64,000 nt of DNA from RGIG1934 sp045122895 (GCA_045122895.1 JBGVIE010000047.1:1-64000); one strand, 5' to 3'. Positions 42,908 through 52,923 are shown, numbered from the stretch's first letter. Numbers and translations are program-made. Notes: a model not told the origin generated them from the sequence alone.

Positions 42908-45900
42908 ATGCAAGAAAATTTAGGATTATACAGACGACAATTTGAACATGATAACTGTGGTATCGGTGCTGTGATTAATAGTAAAGGTATAAAGACTCAC
43001 AGCACAGTGCAGAATGCACTTAAGATTGTTGAAAATCTTGAGCATAGAGCAGGTAAAGACGCAGAAGGAAAAACAGGTGATGGTGTTGGTATCCTTCTAC
43101 AGATTTCACATGATTTTTTTAAGAGAGAATGTAATAAGCTTGGCTTTGATATAGGTGAGGAAAGAGAGTATGGTATAGCTCAGTTGTTTTTCCCACAGAA
43201 TGAACTTAAGAGAAACCAGGCAAAGAAGATGTTTGAAATAATCATCGAAAAAGAGGGCCTTAAGCTTCTTGGCTACAGAGATGTTCCTGTAGATGATAAG
43301 GTGCTTGGTAACAAGGCGAGAGAGTGTATGCCACATATTGTTCAGGCATTCATTAAGAAGCCTGCGCATTTAGCTAAAGGACTTGATTTTGACAGAGAAT
43401 TATATATTGCAAGAAGAGAGTTTGAACAGTCAAATGACAACACTTATGTTGTATCTATGTCAAGCAGAACAATTGTATACAAAGGTATGTTCCTTGTAAA
43501 CCAGCTTAGAACCTTCTTTGCTGATCTTCAGGATGAAGCATATGTATCTGCTATTGCGATGGTACATTCAAGATTCAGTACTAACACAAATCCAAGCTGG
43601 GAGAGAGCTCATCCAAACAGATTTATCGTTCATAACGGTGAGATTAATACAATTAGAGGTAACGCTGATAAGATGCTTGCCAGAGAAGAGACAATGGAAT
43701 CAGTTCATTTAAAGGGACAGCTTCACAAGATTCTTCCTGTAGTAGATACAAGAGGTTCGGATTCAGCTATGCTTGATAATACACTTGAATTTTTAGTGAT
43801 GAGTGGTATGGAGCTTCCGCTTGCTGTGATGATTACAATTCCGGAGCCATGGGCAAACAATCAGACACTTAGCCAGGATGAAAGAGATTTCTATCAGTAC
43901 TATGCGACTATGATGGAGCCTTGGGATGGACCTGCATCAATCGTATTTTCTGATGGTGATTTGGCAGGTGCCGTACTTGACAGAAATGGTCTTAGACCTT
44001 CGAGATATTATGTGTTAAAAAATGGTGATGTTGTGCTTGCTTCAGAGGTTGGTGTTCTCGATATTCCTGAATCAGAGATCGTATTAAAGGAACGTCTTCA
44101 TCCGGGAAAAATGCTTCTTATCGATACAGTAAAGGGTGAGATTGTACAGGATGATGAGCTGAAGGAAAGATACACTACAAAGCAGCCTTATGGTGAGTGG
44201 TTAGACAGTAATCTTCTCCATCTTAAAGATTTAAAGATTCCAAATAAGAGAATAGAAAAATATGATGCTAAGATGCAGAAACAGCTTCAGAAAGCATTCG
44301 GCTACACATATGAAGAGTACAAGAATTCAATTTATAATATGGCATTAAATGCTGGCGAAGCAATTGCAGCTATGGGTGTTGATACACCACTTGCGGCATT
44401 ATCAGATAAGAATCATCTTTTATTTGATTATTTTAAACAGTTGTTTGCACAGGTTACAAATCCGCCTATTGATGCAATAAGAGAAGCAATTGTAACAAGT
44501 ACAACTGTGTATGTCGGTAAACAGGGTAACCTTTTATCAGAAGAGCCTGAAAACTGTCAGGTCTTAAAAATCGAAAATCCTATTCTTACAAACACAGATA
44601 TGTTAAAGATTAAGAATATGGATAAAGAAGGCTTTAAGGTGGCTGTAGTACCTATTGTTTATTACAAGAGTACAAAGCTTGAGAGAGCCATTGACAGAGT
44701 GTTCGTAGAAGTTGACAAGGTATACAAGGATGGAGCTAATATCGTTGTGTTATCAGACAGAGGCGTTGATGAAAACCATGTGGCTATACCTTCGCTTCTT
44801 GCTGTGTCTGCAGTTCATCAGCATCTTGTAGCTACTAAGAAACAGACATCACTTGCTCTTATACTTGAGTCAGGTGAGCCAAGAGAGGTACACCACTTTG
44901 CAACACTTTTAGGTTACGGTGCATTGGCAGTAAATCCATATCTTGCACATGATACTATCGAGGAGCTTATCACAGAAAAAATTCTTGATAAAGATTATTA
45001 TGCAGCAGTTGCAGATTACGATGATGCTATTTTACATGGAATTGTAAAGATTGCTTCTAAGATGGGTATTTCAACAATCCAGTCATATCAGGGCGCTAAG
45101 ATTTTTGAGGCTATTGGTATCTCGCAGAGTGTTGTTGACAAATATTTTAACGGAACAGTGAGCCGTGTGGGCGGTATCGATATGGAAGATATCGAAAAGC
45201 AGGTAGATGAAAGACATTCAAAGGCTTTTGATCCACTTGGGCTTGAAACAGACTTAACTCTTGACAGTGTAGGTAAGCATAAGAGAAGAAGCGGTGGCGA
45301 GGAACACAGATACAATCCTCAGACAATCCATATGCTTCAGCAGGCTACCTGGACAGGAAGCTATGATTTATATAAACAGTATGCGACTGAAATAGATAAA
45401 GAACAAAGCGGTTATTTAAGAAGTATGCTTGATTTCAATTATGCAGCTAAGCCTGTTAATATCGATGAGGTTGAGAGTGAAGACGAAATTGTTAAACGTT
45501 TTAAAACAGGTGCCATGTCATATGGTTCAATCTCAGAGGAAGCACATGAAACACTTGCGATTGCAATGAATAATCTTCATGGTAAATCAAATACCGGTGA
45601 AGGTGGAGAGAGTGAGGAGCGTCTCGATTCGGCAGGAAGCAAGGTTGACAGATGTTCAGCAATTAAGCAGGTGGCTTCGGGCAGATTTGGTGTTACAAGC
45701 AGATATCTGGTAAGTGCTAAAGAAATTCAGATTAAGATGGCACAGGGTGCAAAGCCGGGTGAAGGCGGACACCTTCCGGCTAAGAAGGTTTATCCTTGGG
45801 TTGCAAAGACAAGACATTCTACACCGGGTGTAAGTCTTATCTCACCACCACCACATCATGATATTTATTCAATCGAAGATTTGGCTGAGCTTATCTATGA

Positions 45901-47449
45901 TTTGAAAAATGCAAACACAAAGGCTGATATTTCAGTTAAACTTGTATCAGAGGCAGGTGTTGGTACTGTAGCAGCAGGTGTTGCAAAAGCAGGTGCTCAG
46001 ATAATACTTATATCAGGTTATGACGGAGGTACAGGTGCAGCTCCGGAAAGCTCAATTCACAATGCAGGACTTCCTTGGGAATTAGGTCTTGCAGAGACTC
46101 ATCAGACACTTATTCAGAATGGACTTAGACAGAGAGTAAGAATTGAGACAGATGGTAAACTTATGAGTGGTCGTGATGTAGCTATCGCAGCACTACTTGG
46201 TGCAGAGGAATTTGGTTTTGCTACTGCTCCGCTTGTAACAATGGGATGCGTAATGATGAGAGTATGTAATCTTGATACATGTCCTGTCGGTGTGGCTACA
46301 CAGAACCCTGAGCTTAGAAAGAGATTCAAGGGTAAACCGGAATATGTTGAAAACTTTATGAGATTTATAGCAAGAGAACTTCGGGAATATATGGCTAAGC
46401 TTGGTGTAAGAACAATTGATGAGATGGTTGGACGTGTAGATTTACTTAAGGTAAAAGAGGATTCATCACTTCCTATGGCTAAGAAGATGGATTTAAGTCA
46501 GATTCTTGCAAATCAGTTTGGAGATACTAAGGAACCTGTTACTTTTAACAAGGATTTAGTATACGATTTTGAACTTGAAAAAACACTTGATGAAAAGGTT
46601 CTTCTCAAGAAGCTTGGAAAAGCAGTGAAAGAGGGAACTAAGGCGTCCCTTGATATAAAGGTTGGAAATACAGACAGAGCATTTGGTACAATTCTTGGTT
46701 CAGAGATTACAAGAAATCACAAGAAGGGACTTGCTGACGACACTATTACAATCAATTGTAAAGGTGCAGGCGGACAGAGCTTTGGTGCATTTATTCCTGC
46801 TGGTCTTACACTTTCGCTTTGCGGTGATACTAATGATTATTTTGGTAAGGGATTATCGGGTGGTAAGCTTGTAGTGTATCCACCGGCTGACAGAGGTTAT
46901 AAAGCTGAGGAAAATATTATCGCAGGTAACGTGGCATTGTATGGTGCTACAAGTGGTAAGGCATTTATCAACGGTGTTGCAGGTGAGCGTTTTGCCGTAA
47001 GAAACTCTGGTGCTTACGCTGTTGTCGAAGGTGTCGGCGAGCATGGCTGTGAATATATGACAGGTGGTCGTGTAGTTGTACTTGGTAAAACCGGCAAAAA
47101 CTTTGCCGCAGGTATGAGTGGCGGTATCGCATATGTACTTGATGAAGATAATCATCTCTACAGAAATCTTAACAAAGATATGATCAGTATAGAAAAGCTT
47201 GAGAGCAAGTATGATATACATGAGCTTAAGAGCCTTATCGAAGAACACGTGAAGGAAACAGGTTCTGAGAGAGGAAAGAGTATTCTTGCAGACTGGGAAA
47301 ATTATGTAGGCAAATTCAAGAAGATTATTCCAAATGACTACAAGAAGATGGTTGCTTTATCAGCTAAGCTTGAAGAAAAAGGTATGAGTACAGAACAGGC
47401 ACAGATTGAAGCGTTCTATGAAAGCTTTGCAACAAAGAAAGGGGAATAA
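42908..47449 (+). CDS. gltB: Glutamate synthase large subunit
   Basis: The glutamine + 2-oxoglutarate side of glutamate synthase (GOGAT). 1513 residues, normal length. The class II glutaminase Cys is in HDNCGIGAV (residue 17), implying removal of the short leader. The FMN/synthase barrel includes GAMSYGSISEEAHETLA, HDIYSIEDLAELI and SGYDGGTGAAPES. The [3Fe-4S] ligands lie in MGCVMMRVCNLDTCPVGVAT. The C-terminal beta-helix has the repeating G-rich pattern (GAGGQSFGAF, GLSGGKLVV). It pairs with gltD, whose start is 4 bp on. Confidence 0.97.
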   Translation: MQENLGLYRRQFEHDNCGIGAVINSKGIKTHSTVQNALKIVENLEHRAGKDAEGKTGDGVGILLQISHDFFKRECNKLGFDIGEEREYGIAQLFFPQNELKRNQAKKMFEIIIEKEGLKLLGYRDVPVDDKVLGNKARECMPHIVQAFIKKPAHLAKGLDFDRELYIARREFEQSNDNTYVVSMSSRTIVYKGMFLVNQLRTFFADLQDEAYVSAIAMVHSRFSTNTNPSWERAHPNRFIVHNGEINTIRGNADKMLAREETMESVHLKGQLHKILPVVDTRGSDSAMLDNTLEFLVMSGMELPLAVMITIPEPWANNQTLSQDERDFYQYYATMMEPWDGPASIVFSDGDLAGAVLDRNGLRPSRYYVLKNGDVVLASEVGVLDIPESEIVLKERLHPGKMLLIDTVKGEIVQDDELKERYTTKQPYGEWLDSNLLHLKDLKIPNKRIEKYDAKMQKQLQKAFGYTYEEYKNSIYNMALNAGEAIAAMGVDTPLAALSDKNHLLFDYFKQLFAQVTNPPIDAIREAIVTSTTVYVGKQGNLLSEEPENCQVLKIENPILTNTDMLKIKNMDKEGFKVAVVPIVYYKSTKLERAIDRVFVEVDKVYKDGANIVVLSDRGVDENHVAIPSLLAVSAVHQHLVATKKQTSLALILESGEPREVHHFATLLGYGALAVNPYLAHDTIEELITEKILDKDYYAAVADYDDAILHGIVKIASKMGISTIQSYQGAKIFEAIGISQSVVDKYFNGTVSRVGGIDMEDIEKQVDERHSKAFDPLGLETDLTLDSVGKHKRRSGGEEHRYNPQTIHMLQQATWTGSYDLYKQYATEIDKEQSGYLRSMLDFNYAAKPVNIDEVESEDEIVKRFKTGAMSYGSISEEAHETLAIAMNNLHGKSNTGEGGESEERLDSAGSKVDRCSAIKQVASGRFGVTSRYLVSAKEIQIKMAQGAKPGEGGHLPAKKVYPWVAKTRHSTPGVSLISPPPHHDIYSIEDLAELIYDLKNANTKADISVKLVSEAGVGTVAAGVAKAGAQIILISGYDGGTGAAPESSIHNAGLPWELGLAETHQTLIQNGLRQRVRIETDGKLMSGRDVAIAALLGAEEFGFATAPLVTMGCVMMRVCNLDTCPVGVATQNPELRKRFKGKPEYVENFMRFIARELREYMAKLGVRTIDEMVGRVDLLKVKEDSSLPMAKKMDLSQILANQFGDTKEPVTFNKDLVYDFELEKTLDEKVLLKKLGKAVKEGTKASLDIKVGNTDRAFGTILGSEITRNHKKGLADDTITINCKGAGGQSFGAFIPAGLTLSLCGDTNDYFGKGLSGGKLVVYPPADRGYKAEENIIAGNVALYGATSGKAFINGVAGERFAVRNSGAYAVVEGVGEHGCEYMTGGRVVVLGKTGKNFAAGMSGGIAYVLDEDNHLYRNLNKDMISIEKLESKYDIHELKSLIEEHVKETGSERGKSILADWENYVGKFKKIIPNDYKKMVALSAKLEEKGMSTEQAQIEAFYESFATKKGE

Positions 47450-47453
47450 AAGG

Positions 47454-48881
47454 ATGGAACCATTAAAGAGAATTAAGAATTTTAACGAATTTCATGAGCC
47501 TGTTTCTCTTAAAAAACAAGAAGAGCAGGGTAGCAGATGTATGGCGTGTGGTGTACCATTTTGCCAGAACGGTCAGATAGTTGGAAGTATGGTATCAGGT
47601 TGTCCTCTTAACAACCTGGTTCCGGAGACCAATGCTTTAGTATGCTCAGGTAATTGGAAACAGGCATATGACAGATTGGTTAAGACTAACTGTTTCCCGG
47701 AATTTACAAGCCGTGTATGTCCTGCTCTTTGTGAAGCGGCATGTACATGTAATCTTCATGAGGAACCGGTAAGAACAAAGGAAAACGAGCGGGCAATTAT
47801 TGAGAATGCATTTGAAAGCGGTTATGTAACTGCCAACCCTCCTAAGGTTAGAACCGGAAAGAAAGTGGCAGTTGTGGGTTCAGGTCCTTCAGGACTTGCT
47901 GCAGCGCTTAAGCTTAACAAAAGAGGTCATTTGGTTACTGTTTATGAACGTGCAGACAGAGTTGGTGGTTTACTCAGATATGGTATTCCAAATATGAAGA
48001 TTGATAAGAGCGTGATTGACAGAAGAATTAAGCTTATGGAAGAGGAAGGCGTTATTTTCAAAACAGGAGTAAATGTTGGAAAAGACGTGACATACGCTGA
48101 ACTTAAGAGAGAATTTGATGTAGTTATTCTTGCCTGTGGTGCATCAAATCCAAGGGATATATTGGCACCGGGAAGAAATGCCAAAGGAATATATTTTGCA
48201 GTTGATTATCTCACATCAGTTACAAAGAGTTTGCTTGATTCAGATTTTAAGGACGGAAAAGCTATATCTGCAAAGGATAAAAATGTAATAGTAATCGGTG
48301 GTGGTGACACAGGTAATGACTGTGTCGGAACAGCAATACGTCAGGGAGCTAAATCTGTTGTCCAATTAGAGATGATGCCAAAACCATCAGATACACGTAC
48401 TGCTGACAATGCGTGGCCTGAGTGGCCAAAGGTCTTAAAGACAGACTATGGTCAGGAAGAAGCTATTGCTGTATTTGGAAAAGATCCAAGAGTGTATCAG
48501 ACAACAGTGGAAGAATTCATAGTTGATAAAAAGGGCAATCTTACTAAGGTTAAGCTTGTATCTTTAGAGCCTAAGATGGACGAAAAGACAAAGCGTATGA
48601 ATATGGTTAAGGTGGCAGGAAGCGAAAAAGAGATACCGGCAGATATGGTTCTTATTGCGGCAGGCTTCCTTGGAAGTGAAAGCTACGTGACTGATGCCTT
48701 CAAAGTGAAGGTGGATGAGAGAACTAACGTGGCTACAAAGAACTTTGAAACTAACGTTAAGGGCGTATTTGCAGCAGGTGATATGAGAAGAGGTCAGTCG
48801 CTTGTTGTGTGGGCTATTCGTGAAGGATTCGAAGTGGCAAAGGCGGTAGATTTAACCTTGATGGGTTATTCAAATCTATAA
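47454..48881 (+). CDS. gltD: Glutamate synthase small subunit
   Basis: Supplies electrons from NAD(P)H to GltB through FAD and two Fe-S clusters. 475 residues from ATG 47454, next to GGGGAATAAAAGG. Cys-rich N-terminal part CMACGVPFCQNG and CPALCEAACTCN, FAD motif VAVVGSGPSGLAAALKLN (about 130-147) and NAD(P) motif VIVIGGGDTGNDCVG. Complete and in the usual order behind gltB. A hairpin with flanking A and T runs ends the operon. Confidence 0.96.
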   Translation: MEPLKRIKNFNEFHEPVSLKKQEEQGSRCMACGVPFCQNGQIVGSMVSGCPLNNLVPETNALVCSGNWKQAYDRLVKTNCFPEFTSRVCPALCEAACTCNLHEEPVRTKENERAIIENAFESGYVTANPPKVRTGKKVAVVGSGPSGLAAALKLNKRGHLVTVYERADRVGGLLRYGIPNMKIDKSVIDRRIKLMEEEGVIFKTGVNVGKDVTYAELKREFDVVILACGASNPRDILAPGRNAKGIYFAVDYLTSVTKSLLDSDFKDGKAISAKDKNVIVIGGGDTGNDCVGTAIRQGAKSVVQLEMMPKPSDTRTADNAWPEWPKVLKTDYGQEEAIAVFGKDPRVYQTTVEEFIVDKKGNLTKVKLVSLEPKMDEKTKRMNMVKVAGSEKEIPADMVLIAAGFLGSESYVTDAFKVKVDERTNVATKNFETNVKGVFAAGDMRRGQSLVVWAIREGFEVAKAVDLTLMGYSNL

Positions 48882-48896
48882 AAAAACAACTAGACT

Positions 48897-48941
48897 CGAA
48901 AAAAGAGGTATCAGAACGTTATGTTTTGGTACTTCTTTTTT
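48897..48941 (+). terminator. Terminator of the purF-gltD operon
   Basis: GAAAAAAGAGGTAT pairs with GTACTTCTTTTTT around a roughly 17-nt loop (one G-T), giving a U-tailed stem read in both directions. Confidence 0.8.
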
Positions 48942-48982
48942 GTTATAGAAAATCACTATAACCAGCTATAACAATTTGATTA

Positions 48983-49011
48983 TTGTATTATTTTTCTGTG
49001 ATGTTACAATG
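48983..49011 (+). promoter_or_regulatory. Probable metF promoter
   Basis: TTGTAT, 16 bp, TACAAT preceded by TG-T (extended -10). It ends just before the MITE-like repeat, so the repeat forms nearly all of the metF leader. Confidence 0.55.
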
Positions 49012-49012
49012 T

Positions 49013-49151
49013 AACTGTTCAGAGCCAAGCATATTTTTACAGTTAATTGCGATGAATGCTTGCATTCGTGAGCGATTAACTGTAAAAATATATTTGGCGG
49101 ATACGCCACACCGAGAAAACGAAAGTTTTCGAGGTGAGGCTCTGAACAGTT
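49013..49151 (+). mobile_element. MITE-like repeat, complete copy
   Basis: Perfect 14-bp terminal inverted repeats AACTGTTCAGAGCC (49013-49026) and GGCTCTGAACAGTT (49138-49151). Inside, ATATTTTTACAGTTAAT pairs with ATTAACTGTAAAAATAT, GGCG-GATA-CGCC is a small hairpin, and CGAGAAAAC pairs with GTTTTCG. The truncated copy at 34425-34551 keeps these stems, with base changes compensated in the last one. No coding capacity beyond fortuitous frames. Confidence 0.85.
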
Positions 49152-49169
49152 TCATTGAAGGAGATTATT

Positions 49170-50039
49170 ATGAGAATTAGTGAAAAGTATAAACAGAAGG
49201 AAACAGTGTTGTCGTTTGAGATTTTTCCACCAAAGAAGGAGTCAACACTTAGTCAGATAGATGAGACAATAAGCATTCTTAGTGAACAGAATCCTGATTA
49301 CATAAGCGTTACTTTTGGAGCTGGTGGAAGCTCTAACAACAACAAGACAATTGAGCTTGCAAGAAAAATCAAGACGGAATATAACGTTGACCCGATGGTC
49401 CACCTTACATGTCTTTGTTATAACAAAAATGAAATTGATGATTTTTACACAACTCTTAAGGAGAGCGGCATAGAGAATATTCTTGCCCTTCGTGGCGATA
49501 GAAATCCGTCAGTTCCTGAGAGAGACGATTTCAAGCATGCAGATGACCTTACAAGATACTTAAAGAGCAAGGGTGATGATTTCTGTATTGCAGGTGCATG
49601 TTATCCTGAGACACATCCGGAGGCAGAAAGCTCGGTGAGTGATATCACAAATCTCAAGAAGAAGGTTGATGCAGGTGATGAATTCCTGGTGTCACAGCTG
49701 TTTTTTGACAATGAGCATTTTTACAGATTTAAGGAAAAATGCGATATAGCAGGTATCAATGTTCCTATTTCGGCAGGTATTATGCCTGTTACAAATAAAG
49801 CTCAGATTGAGAGAATGGTGAATATGTGTGGTGCGTATCTCCCGGAGAAGTTCGTAAAGATTCTTAACAAGTATGAGAATAACCGGGAGGCCTTGTTTGA
49901 TGCAGGTATGGCTTATGCAATAAGCCAGGTTATTGATCTGCTTGCAAACGGTGTGTCAGGTATTCATCTTTATACAATGAATAATCCTATTATTGCAAGA
50001 CGTATATGTGATGGAATAAAGAATATCGTAAATCCATAG
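49170..50039 (+). CDS. metF: Methylenetetrahydrofolate reductase
   Basis: Reduces 5,10-methylene-THF to 5-methyl-THF for methionine synthesis or, in anaerobes, one-carbon flux. 289 residues from ATG 49170 behind GAAGGAG. TIM-barrel landmarks: VLSFEIFPPKKES with the catalytic Glu, YISVTFGAGGSS, LALRGDRNP, CIAGACYPETHPEA and FLVSQLFFDNEHFYRF. All standard. The MITE-like repeat lies between its promoter and its ribosome site. Confidence 0.95.
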   Translation: MRISEKYKQKETVLSFEIFPPKKESTLSQIDETISILSEQNPDYISVTFGAGGSSNNNKTIELARKIKTEYNVDPMVHLTCLCYNKNEIDDFYTTLKESGIENILALRGDRNPSVPERDDFKHADDLTRYLKSKGDDFCIAGACYPETHPEAESSVSDITNLKKKVDAGDEFLVSQLFFDNEHFYRFKEKCDIAGINVPISAGIMPVTNKAQIERMVNMCGAYLPEKFVKILNKYENNREALFDAGMAYAISQVIDLLANGVSGIHLYTMNNPIIARRICDGIKNIVNP

Positions 50040-50046
50040 ATGTTGC

Positions 50047-50075
50047 TTGATTTATAAGTTCTTTTTTGGTAAAAT
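50047..50075 (+). promoter_or_regulatory. Transporter operon promoter
   Basis: TTGATT (50047-50052), 17 bp, TAAAAT (50070-50075), 41 bp before the substrate-binding protein start. Confidence 0.75.
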
Positions 50076-50115
50076 ACTATGAAAAAGTACTTAAAGCAAA
50101 AGAATGGAGATTATT

Positions 50116-51084
50116 ATGAGAAAAAGTTTAAAGAGAGTGTTAGCATTAACACTTGGTGCTACATTAGCAATGTCAGCATTTACAGGATGCTCAAAGGAAG
50201 CAAAGAAATACAACGTGGGAATTTGCCAGCTAGTACAGCATGAAGCTTTAGATGCTGCTACTAAGGGATTCAAGGACGCGCTTAAAGAAAAGCTTGGTGA
50301 CGATGTTAAGTTCGACGAGCAGAATGCACAGGGTGATTCGGCTACATGTTCAACAATCGTTAACACATTCGTGTCATCTAAGAAGGATTTAATCTTAGCA
50401 AATGCTACAGCACCTCTTCAGGCAGCTGCAAATGCTACAGAGGAGATTCCTATTCTTGGTACATCAATCACTGATTATGCAACAGCTTTGGATTTAGCGG
50501 ATTTTGACGGAACTACAGGTATCAATGTATCAGGTACAAGCGATCTTGCTCCACTTGACAAGCAGGCGGATTTGATTAAGGAATTATTCCCGGATGCCAA
50601 GAAGGTTGGTATTCTTTACTGTTCGGCAGAGACTAATTCAAAGTTCCAGGCAGATAAGATTACAGAGCACCTTAATGAACTTGGTTATGAATGTAAGGAG
50701 TTCACATTCGTGGATTCAAACGATATCGCTGCAGTATTAAATGGTGCTGTAGATTACAGTGATGTAATGTATATTCCAACAGATAACACAGCAGCTTCAA
50801 ACACAGAAGTAATTGACAGTATTGCAAGACCGGCAGGTGTTCCAATCGTAGCCGGTGAAGCAGGTATCTGTAAGGGATGTGGTGTTGCTACATTATCTAT
50901 TAGTTACTATGATATCGGATATGCGTCAGGGTTACAGGCATATGAGATTCTTAAGAATGGAAAAGACGTATCTAAGATGGGAATCGAATATGCACCAAAT
51001 GTAACAAAGCAGTACAACAAAGATATTTGTGATGAGTTAAAGATCACAGTTCCTGAAGGATACGAAGCAATCGAAAGCAATTAG
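50116..51084 (+). CDS. ABC_sub_bind-type substrate-binding lipoprotein
   Basis: A 322-residue lipoprotein with a signal peptide and lipobox S-A-F-T-G-C (Cys25). The rest has the periplasmic-binding fold of the ABC_sub_bind family (YNVGICQLVQHEALDAATKG, KKVGILYCSAETNS, VMYIPTDNTAAS, VPIVAGEAGICKGCG). Relatives, such as TrpX-like proteins, bind aromatic amino acids or similar small ligands; the ligand here is not known. It is placed first in a three-gene importer and is probably made in excess thanks to the hairpin that follows. ATG 50116 is used, as ATG 50104 overlaps the GGAG site. Confidence 0.9.
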   Translation: MRKSLKRVLALTLGATLAMSAFTGCSKEAKKYNVGICQLVQHEALDAATKGFKDALKEKLGDDVKFDEQNAQGDSATCSTIVNTFVSSKKDLILANATAPLQAAANATEEIPILGTSITDYATALDLADFDGTTGINVSGTSDLAPLDKQADLIKELFPDAKKVGILYCSAETNSKFQADKITEHLNELGYECKEFTFVDSNDIAAVLNGAVDYSDVMYIPTDNTAASNTEVIDSIARPAGVPIVAGEAGICKGCGVATLSISYYDIGYASGLQAYEILKNGKDVSKMGIEYAPNVTKQYNKDICDELKITVPEGYEAIESN

Positions 51085-51093
51085 TAATTAACG

Positions 51094-51134
51094 TCCCTCG
51101 TCATTTAGCTGGCGGGGGATTAGTACGTTTTTTA
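51094..51134 (+). terminator. Partial terminator between binding protein and permease
   Basis: CCCTCGTCA (51094-51102) pairs with TGGCGGGG (from about 51110) and a T tract follows at 51128-51134. It would let the binding protein mRNA outnumber the permease mRNA. Confidence 0.6.
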
Positions 51135-51150
51135 TGGAATGGAGAAAATT

Positions 51151-52119
51151 ATGGATTTTTCAGTTTTATTTAATGCACTTCCAGGTGCGGTTGCACAGGG
51201 ACTTATATGGGGAATTATGGCAATAGGCGTCTATATTACATACAAGATTCTGGATGTGGCTGACCTCACTGTTGACGGCACAATGTGTACAGGAGGTGCA
51301 GTTTGTGTAGTTATGATGTTATCCGGACAGAATGTGTGGGTAAGTATTTTATGCGCAGTGTTAGCAGGTCTTATAGCAGGACTTGCAACAGGACTTTTTC
51401 ATGTATGTATGGGAATACCTGCAATTTTGGCAGGTATTTTGACACAGATAGGTTTGTGGTCAGTTAACTATATGATAATTGGTTCAGCTAATCAGGTTAT
51501 CAGGTCAAATAAATATGATGTACTTGTAGCATCAAAATATGTAAAGGATGTACCGTTTTTTAAGAATTCAATTACAGTATCAGCTATTTTTGTGATAGTT
51601 ATTATTGCTCTGTTATACTGGTTTTTTGGAACAGCGCTTGGATGTTCACTAAGAGCGACAGGCAGCAATTCTAAGATGAGCAGGGCACAGGGAATTAACA
51701 CTAACAGAAATGTTGTTCTTGGTCTTATGATTTCAAACGGACTTGTTGCATTGTCAAGTGCACTTTTGTCACAGTATCAGGGATTCGTTGATATTAACAT
51801 GGGACGTGGGGCAATTGTTATAGGTCTTGCAGCCGTAATTATTGGTACAGTTATTTTTGAAAGAATATTTAAGAATTTTGCACTTAAGTTACTCTCAGTT
51901 GCAATCGGTGCAGTTATATATTATGTAGTATTGACAATAGTTATCTGGATGGGAATTGATACTAACCTGCTTAAACTTTTACAGGCACTTGTGGTTGCGG
52001 TATTCCTTGCACTTCCATATTGGAAGAAGGTATATATGCCGGCTATTATGAGCATGAAGAAGAGAAAAGCTATCAGAATGCATAACAAACAGGTGCTTGC
52101 AGCAAGGAAGGGAGAGTAA
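51151..52119 (+). CDS. ABC transporter permease
   Basis: A 322-residue inner-membrane permease with about nine hydrophobic segments, of the branched-chain/ribose-type permease fold that pairs with ABC_sub_bind proteins (VADLTVDGTMCTGGAVCVVMM near the start, GVYITYKILD, GNMGRGAIVIGLAAVIIGTV region). The C-terminus is basic. ATG 51151 lies behind GGAATGGAG. The ATPase gene begins 2 bp later. It forms the channel for the ligand brought by the upstream lipoprotein. Confidence 0.9.
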   Translation: MDFSVLFNALPGAVAQGLIWGIMAIGVYITYKILDVADLTVDGTMCTGGAVCVVMMLSGQNVWVSILCAVLAGLIAGLATGLFHVCMGIPAILAGILTQIGLWSVNYMIIGSANQVIRSNKYDVLVASKYVKDVPFFKNSITVSAIFVIVIIALLYWFFGTALGCSLRATGSNSKMSRAQGINTNRNVVLGLMISNGLVALSSALLSQYQGFVDINMGRGAIVIGLAAVIIGTVIFERIFKNFALKLLSVAIGAVIYYVVLTIVIWMGIDTNLLKLLQALVVAVFLALPYWKKVYMPAIMSMKKRKAIRMHNKQVLAARKGE

Positions 52120-52121
52120 AT

Positions 52122-52916
52122 ATGTTAGAAGTAAAAGATATTCATAAGACCTTCAACAAGGGTACTATCAATGAAAAAAAAGCATTAGACGGATTATCAC
52201 TTAAGCTTAATGAGGGTGATTTCGTAACTGTTATCGGTGGTAATGGCGCCGGTAAATCTACATTACTTAATGCACTTGCAGGTGTATGGACGGTAGATGA
52301 GGGACACATTTTGATCGATGATCTGGATGTTACATATATGCCTGAACACAAAAGAGCAGCTTTTCTTGGCAGAGTGTTCCAGGATCCTATGATGGGAACG
52401 GCTGCAGATATGGGTATTGATGAGAATCTTGCACTTGCTGCAAGACGTGGAAAGTTCAGGGGACTTTCGTTTGGTATCTCTCATCAGGAGAGAGAGAAGT
52501 ACAAGGAGTACTTAAAGATTCTCGGACTTGGTCTTGAGGACAGAATAACATCAAAGGTTGGTTTATTGTCAGGTGGTCAGAGACAGGCGGTTACACTTCT
52601 TATGGCAACACTTATAAAGCCAAAGCTTCTGTTGCTAGATGAGCATACAGCGGCTCTTGATCCAAAGACAGCGGCGAAGGTTCTTGAGACAACAAACAAT
52701 ATTGTTAACAAAGACAAAATTACAACTCTTATGATTACGCATAATATGAGAGATGCAATCGCAACAGGAAACAGACTTATTATGATGAATAACGGACAGA
52801 TTGTTCTGGATATTCAGGGTGAGGAAAAAAAGAATCTTACAGTAGATGATCTTCTTCATAAGTTCGCAGTAGTAAGTGGTGAAGAATTTAATAACGATAG
52901 AGCATTATTATCGTAA
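52122..52916 (+). CDS. ABC transporter ATP-binding protein
   Basis: A 264-residue ATPase powering the importer: GGNGAGKSTLLN Walker A (about 40-51), LLSGGQRQAVTLLMA signature, KLLLLDEHTAALDPKT Walker B with catalytic Glu, and MITHNMRDAI H-loop. Complete. Third and last gene of the operon, followed by a good terminator. Confidence 0.93.
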   Translation: MLEVKDIHKTFNKGTINEKKALDGLSLKLNEGDFVTVIGGNGAGKSTLLNALAGVWTVDEGHILIDDLDVTYMPEHKRAAFLGRVFQDPMMGTAADMGIDENLALAARRGKFRGLSFGISHQEREKYKEYLKILGLGLEDRITSKVGLLSGGQRQAVTLLMATLIKPKLLLLDEHTAALDPKTAAKVLETTNNIVNKDKITTLMITHNMRDAIATGNRLIMMNNGQIVLDIQGEEKKNLTVDDLLHKFAVVSGEEFNNDRALLS

Positions 52917-52923
52917 ACAGAAT

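Noticed and set aside
49013..49151. Small ORF encoding CSEPSIFLQLIAMNACIRE in the MITE-like repeat
   Set aside because: The same translated pattern appears in the second repeat copy at 34425-34551 only because the DNA is repeated; there is no ribosome site and the stems, not the codons, explain the conservation.
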